From: CAZPAV01 sp964584755
GTDB taxonomy: Bacteria; Actinomycetota; Acidimicrobiia; Spongiisociales; UBA5794
Length of the DNA: 27,877 nucleotides
Assembly: GCA_964584755.1 (NCBI GenBank)
Contig: CAZPAV010000039.1
Span: 1-27,877 of the forward strand
Direction: 5' to 3'
Part shown: piece after piece, positions 7,405-14,728 of the stretch
Layout: every line of letters starts with the position of its first letter
How positions within the stretch are numbered: the first letter of the stretch is position 1
The notes under the pieces: generated by a model
The model's input: the letters and a program-made list of their open reading frames with translations, nothing else
What the model was told of the DNA's origin: nothing
Database searches by the model: none
Translations under genes and position numbers: made by a program

Positions 7405-7443
7405 TAGGCTGGATCCGGGCATCGGGACCCCGATGTCCCCGGG
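7405..7443 (+). promoter_or_regulatory. Possible -10 box and inverted repeat upstream of dctP
   Basis: A TAGGCT element (around 7405-7410) is followed by a compound inverted repeat. CATCGG (7420-7425) pairs with CCGATG (7430-7435), extended outside by CCGGG (7415-7419) and CCCGG (7438-7442). It sits between the presumed transcription start and the AAGGAGG ribosome site at 7451-7457, a position suited to a repressor operator or an mRNA hairpin controlling the transporter. No clear -35 is visible. Confidence 0.3.
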
Positions 7444-7464
7444 TAGCGAGAAGGAGGAGGACCC

Positions 7465-8628
7465 GTGGCAGACCGGAAGAAGGTCGATCCGGATCAGGTA
7501 GCGTTCGACCGGCGCAAGTTCCTCAAGGCGGCCGGTATCGCGACCGTCGGCGGGGTCACGCTGGCGGTGGCGGGATGCTCGGCGAACGAGGCGAGCGACG
7601 CCGCGGCGTCGGACAACTCCCTACCGACGATCGAGTGGGACATGGCCACGAGCTGGCCCCGGTCCCTCGACACGATCTTCGGCGGCGCCGACTTCTTCGC
7701 CGCGATGGTGAAGAAGTTGAGCGGTGGCAAGTTCGTCATCACGGCCCGTGAGGGCGGCGAGCTCGTCAAGGGGACCGAGGTCCTCAACGCCGTCCAGGAG
7801 GGCGGGGTGAACATCGGGCACACCGCCTCCTACTACTACATCGGGAAGAGCCCGGTGACGGCGTTCGGGACGGCCCTGCCCTTCGGTTTCACCTACCGGC
7901 AGCAGAACGCCTGGCTCTTCGAGGGCGGGGGCCTCAAGACGCTCCAGGACTTCTACCGGGAGAAGTTCAACGTCATCCAGTTCCCCGCGGGGAACACGGG
8001 CGTCCAGATGGGCGGCTGGTTCAACAAGGAGATCAAGTCGGTCGCGGACCTCAAGGGTCTGAAGATGCGGATCCCGGGCCTCGGCGGCAAGGTGATGGAG
8101 AAGCTCGGCGTCCTCGTCCAGCTCCTCCCCGGCGGCGAGATCTTCCAGGCGCTCCAGACCGGGACGATCGACGCCACCGAGTGGGTCGGCCCCTACGACG
8201 ACACCAAGCTGTCGTTCCAGGACGCGGCGAAGTTCTACTACTACCCGGGCTGGTGGGAGCCGGGCCCCTCGCTCGAGGTCGAGATCGGACTCGACAAGTG
8301 GAACGAGCTCCCCGAGGAGTACCAGGCGATCATCGAGGCGGCCGCCTTCGCGGCGAACACGCAGATGATGGCCCGCTACGACGTCCTCAACCCGCCGGCG
8401 CTGCAGGACATCATCAACTCGGGGAAGGTCACCATCCTGCCCTTCCCCGACGACGTGCTCCAGGCGTCGGAGGACGCGGCGTTCCAGCTCTTCGACGACC
8501 TCAAGGCCAAGGACGCGGACTTCGCCGCGATCTTCGAGGACTGGTCGAAGTTCCGCACCGCCTCGGACCAGTGGATGGGCCTGGCCGAGAAGAAGATGCT
8601 CGACGCGCTGGCGGCGAACGCCGGCTGA
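7465..8628 (+). CDS. dctP: TRAP transporter substrate-binding lipoprotein (DctP family)
   Basis: This is the extracytoplasmic receptor of a tripartite ATP-independent periplasmic transporter. The 387-residue product starts with a twin-arginine signal (DRRKFLKAAG, residues 15-24) followed by a lipobox ending Val-Ala-Gly-Cys38, so it is probably Tat-exported as a folded lipoprotein and membrane-anchored. The mature part has the DctP-family signature DLKGLKMRIPGLGG and, around 236-246, DATEWVGPYDD, which resembles the 2-oxo-acid/lactate (TakP-like) branch. The substrate is therefore probably a small organic acid, by inference. The GTG start has AAGGAGG eight bases upstream. It is on the plus strand, convergent with its permease genes dctQ and dctM, which is not the usual co-directional arrangement. 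Confidence 0.93.
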   Translation: MADRKKVDPDQVAFDRRKFLKAAGIATVGGVTLAVAGCSANEASDAAASDNSLPTIEWDMATSWPRSLDTIFGGADFFAAMVKKLSGGKFVITAREGGELVKGTEVLNAVQEGGVNIGHTASYYYIGKSPVTAFGTALPFGFTYRQQNAWLFEGGGLKTLQDFYREKFNVIQFPAGNTGVQMGGWFNKEIKSVADLKGLKMRIPGLGGKVMEKLGVLVQLLPGGEIFQALQTGTIDATEWVGPYDDTKLSFQDAAKFYYYPGWWEPGPSLEVEIGLDKWNELPEEYQAIIEAAAFAANTQMMARYDVLNPPALQDIINSGKVTILPFPDDVLQASEDAAFQLFDDLKAKDADFAAIFEDWSKFRTASDQWMGLAEKKMLDALAANAG

Positions 8629-8647
8629 GCGAGCCCGATCGCACGAG

Positions 8648-8678
8648 GAACGGGGCGGGTCGTGCACCCGCCCCGTTC
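8648..8678. terminator. Strong 13-bp hairpin between dctP and dctM, candidate bidirectional terminator
   Basis: GAACGGGGCGGGT (8648-8660) and ACCCGCCCCGTTC (8666-8678) form a perfect 13-bp stem with loop CGTGC. It lies 20 bases after the dctP stop and 60 bases beyond the dctM stop on the other strand. No long T-run follows, but the stem is very stable, and its position between convergent genes supports termination on both strands. Confidence 0.75.
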
Positions 8679-8737
8679 TGCTGCGTACCGCGCGGGGGTG
8701 ACCGGCCGGGAACCGTGCAACCCGTGACGGAGATCCC

Positions 8738-10078
8738 TCAGGCGTTGACGACCTTCCCCAGGTCGACGAGCCAGAGCACCGTCTGGGGGACGAGCGCCAC
8801 GAGGACGAGGGAGGCGAGCTGGAGCCCCATGAAGGGGAACGCGGCCTTGTGGATGTCGGCGGTCTCCACCTCGGGTGGCGCCACGCTCTGCAGGTAGAAG
8901 AGGGAGAAGCCCACGGGCGGGGAGATGAAGGCGATGTTGAGGTTGATCGCCATGAGGATCGAGAACCAGATGAGGTTGACCCCGAGGAGCTCGGCGGCGG
9001 GGACGAAGATGGGCATGACGATGAAGGCGATCTCGATGAACTCGAGGTTCATGCCGAGGAAGAACACGACGAGGTTCGAGACGATGATGAACCCCCAGTA
9101 CCCGCCGGGGACGTGGGTGAGGGCCTCGACCGCCGCCTTCTTCCCGCCGAGCTGGTCGAAGACCAGCCCGAAGTACGTCGAGGCGAAGAGGATCATGAGG
9201 ACGAGGGCGGTGATGTCGGCCGTGGAGCGGGCGGCACGCTTGACGACGTCCCAGGAGAGGTTCCCGTAGGCGAGCGCCAGGGCGGTGGCCCCGACGGCGC
9301 CCACGGCACCCGCCTCGGTGGGGGAGGCGATCCCCATGAAGATGCTGCCCAGCACGAGGAAGATGAGGATGAGGGTGGGGATGACGTTGATGACCGCCCG
9401 GCGGAACAGGGCCCATCCCGGCTCCCCCCGGGCCTCGATGGGGAGCGCCGGCACCCGCTCGGGATGCACGATGGCCTGATACCCGATGTAGAGGGCGTAG
9501 AACCCCGAGAGGATGAGTCCCGGGATGAGCGCCCCCTTGAAGAGGTCCCCGATCCCCACCCCGACCCGGTCGGCGAGGATGACGAGCACGATGCTGGGCG
9601 GGATGAGCTGGGCCATCGTCCCCGAGGCGGTGATGACCCCGGTGGCGATCTTCTTGTCGTACCCGTAACGGAGCATGACGGGGAGGGAGAGGAGCCCCAT
9701 GACGATGACCGTCGCCGCCACGACCCCGGTGGCGGCGGCGAGGAGGGTCCCGACGAGGATGACCGCCAGGGCCAGCCCGCCGCGCATCGGTCCGAGGAGC
9801 TGGCCGGTGGTGGTGAGGAGCCGCTCGGCGAGCCCGGCCTTCTCGAGGATGGCCCCCATGAAGATGAAGAACGGCACCGCGAGGAGGATGAAGTTGTCCA
9901 TCGAGGCCCCGAACCACCGTTGCGGGAGGAGCCGGAGGAAGTCGGCCCGGAGTCCCCCGGCGAGGAGACCGAGGAGGGTGAAGATCATCCCCGAGGCGGC
10001 GAAGGAGAACGCCACCGGGTACCCGAGGACGAGGAAGAGCATGAACACCACGAAGAGCGCGACCGCCATCCACACCAT
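8738..10078 (-). CDS. dctM: TRAP transporter large permease (DctM family)
   Basis: This is the ion-coupled transport subunit of the TRAP system. The 446 residues are full length, with roughly a dozen hydrophobic helices across the whole chain. Typical DctM segments are GTMAQLIPPSIVLVI near the middle and ASPTEAGAVGAVGA around residue 260. Near the C-terminus ISPPVGFSLFY resembles the repeated half-motif. The ATG at 10078 has GGGAGG about ten bases upstream. It lies 48 bases downstream of dctQ on the same strand and should be co-transcribed with it. Ion-driven symport with the DctP receptor is the family mechanism. Confidence 0.95.
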   Translation of the reverse strand: MVWMAVALFVVFMLFLVLGYPVAFSFAASGMIFTLLGLLAGGLRADFLRLLPQRWFGASMDNFILLAVPFFIFMGAILEKAGLAERLLTTTGQLLGPMRGGLALAVILVGTLLAAATGVVAATVIVMGLLSLPVMLRYGYDKKIATGVITASGTMAQLIPPSIVLVILADRVGVGIGDLFKGALIPGLILSGFYALYIGYQAIVHPERVPALPIEARGEPGWALFRRAVINVIPTLILIFLVLGSIFMGIASPTEAGAVGAVGATALALAYGNLSWDVVKRAARSTADITALVLMILFASTYFGLVFDQLGGKKAAVEALTHVPGGYWGFIIVSNLVVFFLGMNLEFIEIAFIVMPIFVPAAELLGVNLIWFSILMAINLNIAFISPPVGFSLFYLQSVAPPEVETADIHKAAFPFMGLQLASLVLVALVPQTVLWLVDLGKVVNA

Positions 10079-10126
10079 GGACCCGTTACCTCCCCGCTCC
10101 GGTCACGTCACCCGACACGCCCACCC

Positions 10127-10819
10127 CTACTCCAGGCCCAGGGAGGCGATGTGCTCGGCCTCGTCGATCTTCCAGATCCGCACGAGGTCCTCCCGGCCCC
10201 GCAGCACCGCGACGAACTTGAAGATCTCGGCGATCGTCTGCAGGAGGAGGAACACGAAGCCGAGGAGGAGCATGGTCTTGATGGGGGCCCGGGGCAGGCC
10301 GCTGGGATCCGGCGAGTTCTCCCAGATCCGCCAGACCTGCCACGTCGTGAAGCCGACGCCGCGCTTCCAGCCCCACGAGGTGACGACGTAGCTCCAGGTG
10401 ACCCACATGCCGACGAAGGCGAAGGGGGCGAGCCCCACGAGGTGCCCGATCAGCTCGATGGTGGCCCGGCGCCGGATCGACCACTTCCCCCAGAAGAAGT
10501 CCACCCGGACGTTGACCTGCTCCTTGAGGATGTAGGCGAAGGCGAGGAGGAACGAGATCGAGTACAGGTACCACTGGGTCTCGATCCAGAAGTTCGCCGT
10601 GAGGTTCCGGCCCACGAACCGCCCGAGGTAGCGGAGGACGACGTTGATGAACCCGATGGCGACGAGCGGCGGGATGATGTACATGGAGATCGCGCCGAGC
10701 ACGTCGCTCACGCGATCCATGCGCTTGACGTAGCCGAGGAGCAGGCGTAGGAGGGGTCCGCCGTCGGCCGGGGGAGTCTCGGCGCGGGCGTCTACGACGG
10801 GCTCGGGCTCGGTACTCAT
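10127..10819 (-). CDS. dctQ: TRAP transporter small permease (DctQ family)
   Basis: The small membrane subunit pairs with DctM. The product has 230 residues (231 if GTG at 10822 is used) with four hydrophobic helices. It carries the family pattern around WIETQWYLYSISFLLAF, followed by a cluster with the consensus Val-Asp (VNVRVDFFWGKW). It is longer than a typical DctQ of 160-180 residues, with an extended loop between the last two helices (about 155-180), as in the larger TakQ-like group. ATG at 10819 is preferred because a CCGGAG site lies at suitable spacing. Confidence 0.88.
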   Translation of the reverse strand: MSTEPEPVVDARAETPPADGGPLLRLLLGYVKRMDRVSDVLGAISMYIIPPLVAIGFINVVLRYLGRFVGRNLTANFWIETQWYLYSISFLLAFAYILKEQVNVRVDFFWGKWSIRRRATIELIGHLVGLAPFAFVGMWVTWSYVVTSWGWKRGVGFTTWQVWRIWENSPDPSGLPRAPIKTMLLLGFVFLLLQTIAEIFKFVAVLRGREDLVRIWKIDEAEHIASLGLE

Positions 10820-10846
10820 CACGCTCCGGGGTCGGGTGACGACGAC

Positions 10847-10852
10847 AGATTA
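10847..10852 (-). promoter_or_regulatory. Possible -10 element for dctQM
   Basis: The 76-base gap between rplQ and dctQ contains TAATCT on the minus strand, 27 bases before the dctQ start, in an AT-richer patch. No convincing -35 is present at 16-18 bases. It would let the transporter be expressed independently of the ribosomal transcript. Confidence 0.3.
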
Positions 10853-10895
10853 GACGTTCACCGACCGGCCCGCATGTCGAGCGGCCGCCGCGTGG

Positions 10896-11246
10896 TCAGA
10901 CGAGCTCGACGAGCGCCATCTCGGTGCCGTCCCCGCGGCGGGGACCCAGCTTCACGATCCGGGTGTACCCGCCGGGGCGTCCGGCGTACCGGGGCGCGAC
11001 CTCGTCGAAGAGCTTGGTCACGACCCCGGTGTCCTCGATCTTGGCGAGGACCGTGCGCCGGGCGTGGAGATCTCCGCGACGGGCCTTGGTGATGAGCTTC
11101 TCGACGTAGGGCCGCAACGTCTTCGCCTTCGCCTGGGTCGTCGTGATCCGCTCGTGCTCGATGAGCTGCGCGGCGAGGTTGGCGAGGATCTTCCGTTGGT
11201 GGGACGGGCTCCCCCCGAGCCGAGGCCCCTTCTTCGGCCGCGGCAT
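10896..11246 (-). CDS. rplQ: 50S ribosomal protein L17
   Basis: L17 lies at the large-subunit surface near the tunnel exit. The 116-residue protein begins MPRPKKGPRLGGSPSHQRKIL and contains the ITTTQAKAKTLRPYVEKLIT segment typical of L17, ending in the short ALVELV tail. Its ATG overlaps the rpoA stop by one base (TGATG). It closes the alpha operon. The gene immediately downstream is dctQ, not truA. Confidence 0.97.
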   Translation of the reverse strand: MPRPKKGPRLGGSPSHQRKILANLAAQLIEHERITTTQAKAKTLRPYVEKLITKARRGDLHARRTVLAKIEDTGVVTKLFDEVAPRYAGRPGGYTRIVKLGPRRGDGTEMALVELV

Positions 11247-12199
11247 CAGGCCCCGCCCTCCGCGTCGCCCGAGGCCCGCAGCGAGAACCCGAGCTCGTCG
11301 AGCTTGGCGACGACCTCCTCCAGGCTCTTCTGCCCGAAGTTCGTGATGTTGAGGAGGTCCTCCTCGGTCTTCTCGATGAGCTCCCCCACGGTCTGGATCT
11401 GAGCCCGCCGCAGGCAGTTCCGGGGACGCTCCGAGAGGTCGAGGGCCTCGATGGGGAGGTCGAGGTGCTCCTGACCCGAGACGTCCTGCTGGACCATCTC
11501 GTCGGGGACGAGGGCCTGGTAGTCGTCCAGGTCGGCGAGGAGGGCGAAGAGGTTGCGCAGCGTCCCCCCGGCCGACGACATGGCCTCCGAGGGGGTCACC
11601 GAGCCGTCGGTCTCCACGTCGAGGACGAGCTTGTCGAAGTCCGTCATCTGCCCCACCTGGGTCGTACCCACGGTGTAGGCGACCTTTCGCACCGGCGAGA
11701 AGATCGAGTCGATGGGGATCACGCCGATCGCCTCACCTCGCTTGTTCGCCTCGGCGCTGCGGTACCCGACGCCCCGGCCGGCGGTGAGCTCCGCCTCGAG
11801 GCGGGCGGAGGCGGAGAGCGTGGCGAGGTGGAGGTCCCGGTTCACGACCTCGACGCCGGCGGGCACCTTGAGGTCCCCGGCGGTCACCTCCCCCTTCCCC
11901 TTGGCGGAGAGGTACAGGGTCTGGGGCTCGTCGACCTCGATGCGGAGCACGACCTGCTTGAGGTTGAGGATGAAGTCGACGACGTCCTCGACGACACCGT
12001 CCATCGTGGAGAACTCGTGCTGCACCCCCTCGATGCGCACCGCGGTGATCGCCGCCCCGGGGATCCGGGAGAGCAGGGTCCGGCGGAGGGTGTTGCCGAG
12101 GGTGTAGCCGAAGCCCGGCTCGAGCGGCTCGATGACGAACCGCGACCGGTGCTCGCTGACCTGCTCCTCTTCGATGGTGGGCCGCTGCGTGATGAGCAC
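11246..12199 (-). CDS. rpoA: DNA-directed RNA polymerase subunit alpha
   Basis: The alpha subunit nucleates RNA polymerase assembly and contacts upstream promoter DNA and activators. The 317 residues show the N-terminal dimerisation domain (RFVIEPLEPGFGYTLGNTLRRTLLS), a middle region ending in an acidic linker, and the C-terminal HhH-type domain (about 245-305, with LDLSERPRNCLRRAQIQTV and ITNFGQKSLEEVVAKL). The start is GTG at 12199 with GAGGAG six bases upstream. The 36-base gap after rpsD contains a direct 8-base repeat, ctctactg twice (12209-12224). rpsD-rpoA-rplQ is the conserved order. Confidence 0.98.
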   Translation of the reverse strand: MLITQRPTIEEEQVSEHRSRFVIEPLEPGFGYTLGNTLRRTLLSRIPGAAITAVRIEGVQHEFSTMDGVVEDVVDFILNLKQVVLRIEVDEPQTLYLSAKGKGEVTAGDLKVPAGVEVVNRDLHLATLSASARLEAELTAGRGVGYRSAEANKRGEAIGVIPIDSIFSPVRKVAYTVGTTQVGQMTDFDKLVLDVETDGSVTPSEAMSSAGGTLRNLFALLADLDDYQALVPDEMVQQDVSGQEHLDLPIEALDLSERPRNCLRRAQIQTVGELIEKTEEDLLNITNFGQKSLEEVVAKLDELGFSLRASGDAEGGA

Positions 12200-12235
12200 G
12201 GCAGACTCCTCTACTGCTCTACTGCGTTCTCGGTG

Positions 12236-12841
12236 CTACTTGGAGTACAGCTCGACGATGAGCTGCTCCCGGATCTCGGTGTCGATCTGCTCCCGGCTCG
12301 GGAGGTCCCGAACGACGATCTTCCGCTCGCCCGGCTCGACCTCGAGCCACTCCGGGACCCTGCGGTCGATGGTATCCACCGCGTGCTGGATGGGGAGGAT
12401 GTCGCGGCTCCGCTCCCGAAGGGTGATGACGTCGCCGGCCCGCACGTGGTACGACGGGATGTCCACCTTCCGTCCGTTGACCCGGAAGTGCCCGTGGTTG
12501 ACGAGCTGCCGCGCCTGGGGTCGGGTCCGGGCCAGACCGGCCCGGTACACGACGTTGTCGAGCCGGCTCTCGAGGATCCGCAGCAGGTTCTCACCGGTGA
12601 TGCCGCGGGCCCGGGCCGCCTGTCGGTAGTAGCGGCGGAACTGCTTCTCCAGCACGCCGTACATGAAGCGGAGCTTCTGCTTCTCGCGGAGCTGGACCAT
12701 GTACTGGGACTCACGGATGCGCCCGCGGCCGTGCTCCCCGGGCGGGTAGGGGCGACGGTCGAAGTACTTCGCCTTGTTCTCGTCGAGGAGCTGGCGGGCG
12801 CGTCGACTGACCTTCGTCCGTGGTCCGGTGTAGCGGGCCAT
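12236..12841 (-). CDS. rpsD: 30S ribosomal protein S4
   Basis: S4 is a primary 16S rRNA binder that initiates 30S assembly and in several bacteria represses its own operon. The 201 residues begin MARYTGPRTK and include the S4 RNA-binding domain (ESRLDNVVYRAGLARTRPQARQLVNHGHFRVNGRKV split over about 90-125), ending IVELYSK as expected. The N-terminal region has no Cys cluster, so this is the zinc-free form. It starts two bases after the rpsK stop region. Confidence 0.98.
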   Translation of the reverse strand: MARYTGPRTKVSRRARQLLDENKAKYFDRRPYPPGEHGRGRIRESQYMVQLREKQKLRFMYGVLEKQFRRYYRQAARARGITGENLLRILESRLDNVVYRAGLARTRPQARQLVNHGHFRVNGRKVDIPSYHVRAGDVITLRERSRDILPIQHAVDTIDRRVPEWLEVEPGERKIVVRDLPSREQIDTEIREQLIVELYSK

Positions 12842-12843
12842 CC

Positions 12844-13233
12844 CTAACCTCGCTTCCGCTTCTTCGGCCGGCAGCCGTTGTGCGGCACCGGTGTCACGTC
12901 CTTGATGCCGCTCACCTCGAGCCCCATCGTCTGCAGCGTGCGGATGGCGGTCTCCCGGCCCGACCCGGAGCCGCTGACGATGACGTCGACCTTGCGCATC
13001 CCCATCTCCCCCGCCTTCCGGGCGGCCTGCTCGGCGGCGACCTGGGCGGCGTAGGGGGTGGACTTCCGCGAGCCCTTGAACCCGACCGAGCCCCCCGACG
13101 TCCAGGCGAGCACCTTGCCGTCGAGATCGGTGATCGTGAGGATGGTGTTGTTGAAGGTCGCCTTGATGTGGACCTGCCCGTGGTGGACGTTCCGTTTGAC
13201 GCGGCGACGCCCGGTGCGCTGCTGTTTCGCCAT
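12844..13233 (-). CDS. rpsK: 30S ribosomal protein S11
   Basis: S11 is a platform protein near the E site and the Shine-Dalgarno duplex. The 129 residues show a basic N-terminus (RRRVKRNVHHGQVHI), FNNTILTITDLDGKVLAW, GFKGSRKSTPYAAQVAAE and the C-terminal TPVPHNGCRPKKRKRG signature. Its ATG overlaps the rpsM TAA stop by one base. Confidence 0.98.
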   Translation of the reverse strand: MAKQQRTGRRRVKRNVHHGQVHIKATFNNTILTITDLDGKVLAWTSGGSVGFKGSRKSTPYAAQVAAEQAARKAGEMGMRKVDVIVSGSGSGRETAIRTLQTMGLEVSGIKDVTPVPHNGCRPKKRKRG

Positions 13234-13610
13234 TACTTCTTGACCTTCTTCTTCCCGGCGACCGGAGCGCGGCGGCCCTTCCGGGTGCGGGCGTTCGTGT
13301 GGGTCCGCTGACCCCTCACCGGGAGTCCCCGCCGGTGGCGGAGACCCTGGTAGCAGCCGATCTCGATCTTCCGCTTGACGTTCTGCGCCACGTCGCGCCG
13401 CAGGTCGCCCTCCACCTTGACGTTGGCGTCGAGGAACTGCCGGATACGGACGACCTCGGCGTCGGCGAGATCGCGCACCTTCGTGTCGGGGTCGATGGCG
13501 AGGGCGTCGAGGATGCGACGCGACGTGCTTCGTCCCACTCCGTAGATGTACGTCAGGCCGATCTCGACCCGCTTGTCCCTGGGAAGATCAACTCCGGCGA
13601 TCCGAGCCAT
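13233..13610 (-). CDS. rpsM: 30S ribosomal protein S13
   Basis: S13 is in the 30S head and contacts L5 and the P-site tRNA through its tail. The 125 residues include ARIAGVDLPRDKRVEIGLTY, the H2TH-like region (YGVGRSTSRRIL) and the conserved basic GLRHRRGLPVRGQRTHTNAR, with a lysine-rich end. It follows rpmJ by three bases. Confidence 0.98.
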   Translation of the reverse strand: MARIAGVDLPRDKRVEIGLTYIYGVGRSTSRRILDALAIDPDTKVRDLADAEVVRIRQFLDANVKVEGDLRRDVAQNVKRKIEIGCYQGLRHRRGLPVRGQRTHTNARTRKGRRAPVAGKKKVKK

Positions 13611-13613
13611 CCG

Positions 13614-13730
13614 TTACCCCTGTCGCTGCTTGTGGCGCGGGTTCCGCGGGCAGATCACCCACACCCGGCCATGCCGCCGGATGATCCGGCAGTGCTCACA
13701 CATCTTCTTGGCTGACGCTGAAACCTTCAT
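13614..13730 (-). CDS. rpmJ: 50S ribosomal protein L36 (zinc-binding form)
   Basis: L36 is a tiny large-subunit protein. Translation from ATG at 13730 gives 38 residues starting MKVSASAKKMCEHCRIIRR and ending in RHKQRQG before TAA. Cys11, Cys14, Cys27 and His33 form the CxxC...C...H zinc ribbon. The start overlaps the infA stop (ATGA). The infA-rpmJ-rpsM order is classical. Confidence 0.96.
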   Translation of the reverse strand: MKVSASAKKMCEHCRIIRRHGRVWVICPRNPRHKQRQG

Positions 13731-13948
13731 CGGTACCTGTAGGTGATCCTGCCTCGTTCGAGATCGTACGGGGTGAGCTCCACCCGGACCCGGTCACCGG
13801 GGAGGATCCGGATGTAGTGCATCCGCATCTTCCCCGAGATGTGACAGAGGACCTCGTGACCGTTGTCGAGCTTCACCCTGAACATGGCGTTCGGGAGCGG
13901 CTCGACGACGGTCCCCTCGACCTCGATGACGTCGTCTCTTCTTGCCAC
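13727..13948 (-). CDS. infA: Translation initiation factor IF-1
   Basis: IF-1 binds the 30S A site during initiation. The 73-residue OB-fold protein shows the family pattern IEVEGTVVEPLPNAMFRVKL, HISGKMRMHYIRILPGDRV and YDLERGRITYRYR. The start is GTG at 13948, and only a poor ribosome-binding site is visible (ctt-rich sequence). A perfect hairpin and a candidate promoter lie just upstream, consistent with infA heading its own transcription unit after two unrelated genes separated it from map. Confidence 0.97.
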   Translation of the reverse strand: MARRDDVIEVEGTVVEPLPNAMFRVKLDNGHEVLCHISGKMRMHYIRILPGDRVRVELTPYDLERGRITYRYR

Positions 13949-13957
13949 AAGGAAGCA

Positions 13958-13975
13958 CCGGCCCTCATGGGCCGG
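13958..13975 (-). promoter_or_regulatory. Perfect 7-bp hairpin in the infA leader
   Basis: CCGGCCC and GGGCCGG flank the loop ATGA on the minus strand. It ends 9 bases before the infA GTG and starts near the predicted transcription start, so it could cap the 5' end or hinder ribosome access. This is inference from position. Confidence 0.45.
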
Positions 13976-13981
13976 ACGGCA

Positions 13982-14011
13982 ATGTTAGAGAGACCCCGAT
14001 CCTAACGGCAA
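13982..14011 (-). promoter_or_regulatory. Candidate promoter for the infA-rpmJ-rpsM-rpsK-rpsD-rpoA-rplQ unit
   Basis: TTGCCG (14011-14006) and TAACAT (13987-13982) on the minus strand are 18 bases apart. The predicted start is about 25-30 bases before the infA start codon. It lies in the divergent gap with the HAD gene, where a promoter is required because the upstream gene is on the opposite strand. Confidence 0.5.
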
Positions 14012-14041
14012 ATCCCCCGACCCACCGGCGCGACGAGCCGA

Positions 14042-14047
14042 TATCCT
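14042..14047 (+). promoter_or_regulatory. Possible -10 box for a leaderless HAD-gene transcript
   Basis: TATCCT lies six bases before the ATG at 14054, with no spaced Shine-Dalgarno site between. In actinobacteria this distance places the transcription start on the A of the start codon, giving a leaderless mRNA. The -35 region is weak. Confidence 0.4.
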
Positions 14048-14053
14048 GAGGTC

Positions 14054-14728
14054 ATGCGCCCCGTCATCGTCTTCGACGTCAACGAGACCCTGCTCGACCT
14101 CACCCCCATCCGGGAGGGGTTCGCCGCCTCCTTCGGGGACGAGGACGCGGCCTCGGTGTGGTTCACGACCCTCCTCGAGCTCTCCTTCGTCGACACGATC
14201 ACCGGCGCGTACCACCCCTTCACCGAGCTCGCCCAGGCCGCCTTCACCATGGTGGCCCGCGCCCGGGGGGTCACCGTCCCCGCCGCCACCCGTGACGAGA
14301 TCGTGGGAAGGATCCGCACCCTCCCGCCCCACCCCGACGTGGAACCGGCCCTCCGCCGACTCGATGCGGCGGGTTTCCGCCTCGCGGCGCTCACGAACTC
14401 CCCGCCGGCGACGGCCAAGGCCCAACTCGCCAACGCCGGCCTCGCCGACCTCCTGGAGAAGATCCTCTCCGTCGAGATGGTGCGGCGGTTCAAACCGGCC
14501 CGGCAGGTGTACGAGACGGCCGCGGCACGGCTGCGGATCCCGATCACGGCGCTCCTCATGGTCGCCGCCCACGACTGGGACGTCGCCGGGGCGATGGCGG
14601 CGGGGGGCCGCGGCGCCTTCGTGGCCCGGCCGGGACGGGTGTTGAGTCCGCTGCAGCCGGAGCCGGACGTCGTCGGTCCCGACCTCGAGGCGGTCGCCAC
14701 GGCGATCGTGGCCCGCTTCGGGGGGTGA
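14054..14728 (+). CDS. HAD-superfamily hydrolase, haloacid dehalogenase type II-like
   Basis: The 224 residues have the HAD motifs. Motif I is FDVNETLLDL, with Asp8 as nucleophile. Motif II is LTNS near residue 116, motif III is FKPARQVY, and motif IV is VAAHDWDVAGA. Motif I is DxN and lacks the second Asp of HAD phosphatases, as in L-2-haloacid dehalogenases. Several positions I would expect in characterised dehalogenases look different: the arginine after the cap's first helix is not evident, and motif IV has Ala/His in place of the Ser/Asn pair. Dehalogenase activity is therefore uncertain and the substrate unknown. The gene is on the plus strand inside an otherwise minus-strand ribosomal cluster, ending four bases from the convergent FNT gene. 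Confidence 0.85.
   Translation: MRPVIVFDVNETLLDLTPIREGFAASFGDEDAASVWFTTLLELSFVDTITGAYHPFTELAQAAFTMVARARGVTVPAATRDEIVGRIRTLPPHPDVEPALRRLDAAGFRLAALTNSPPATAKAQLANAGLADLLEKILSVEMVRRFKPARQVYETAAARLRIPITALLMVAAHDWDVAGAMAAGGRGAFVARPGRVLSPLQPEPDVVGPDLEAVATAIVARFGG

Noticed and set aside
7264..7422. N-terminal extension of the small membrane protein to ATG at 7422
   Set aside because: The extra 53 residues are Arg/Ala/Pro-rich without family character, and would overlap the control region of divergent dctP. TTG at 7263 gives a more natural N-terminus, though this is not certain.
8849..10750. Long plus-strand open frame opposite dctM and dctQ
   Set aside because: The translation is almost entirely Glu/Asp/Gly/Arg/His, while the opposite strand encodes two well-formed membrane proteins.
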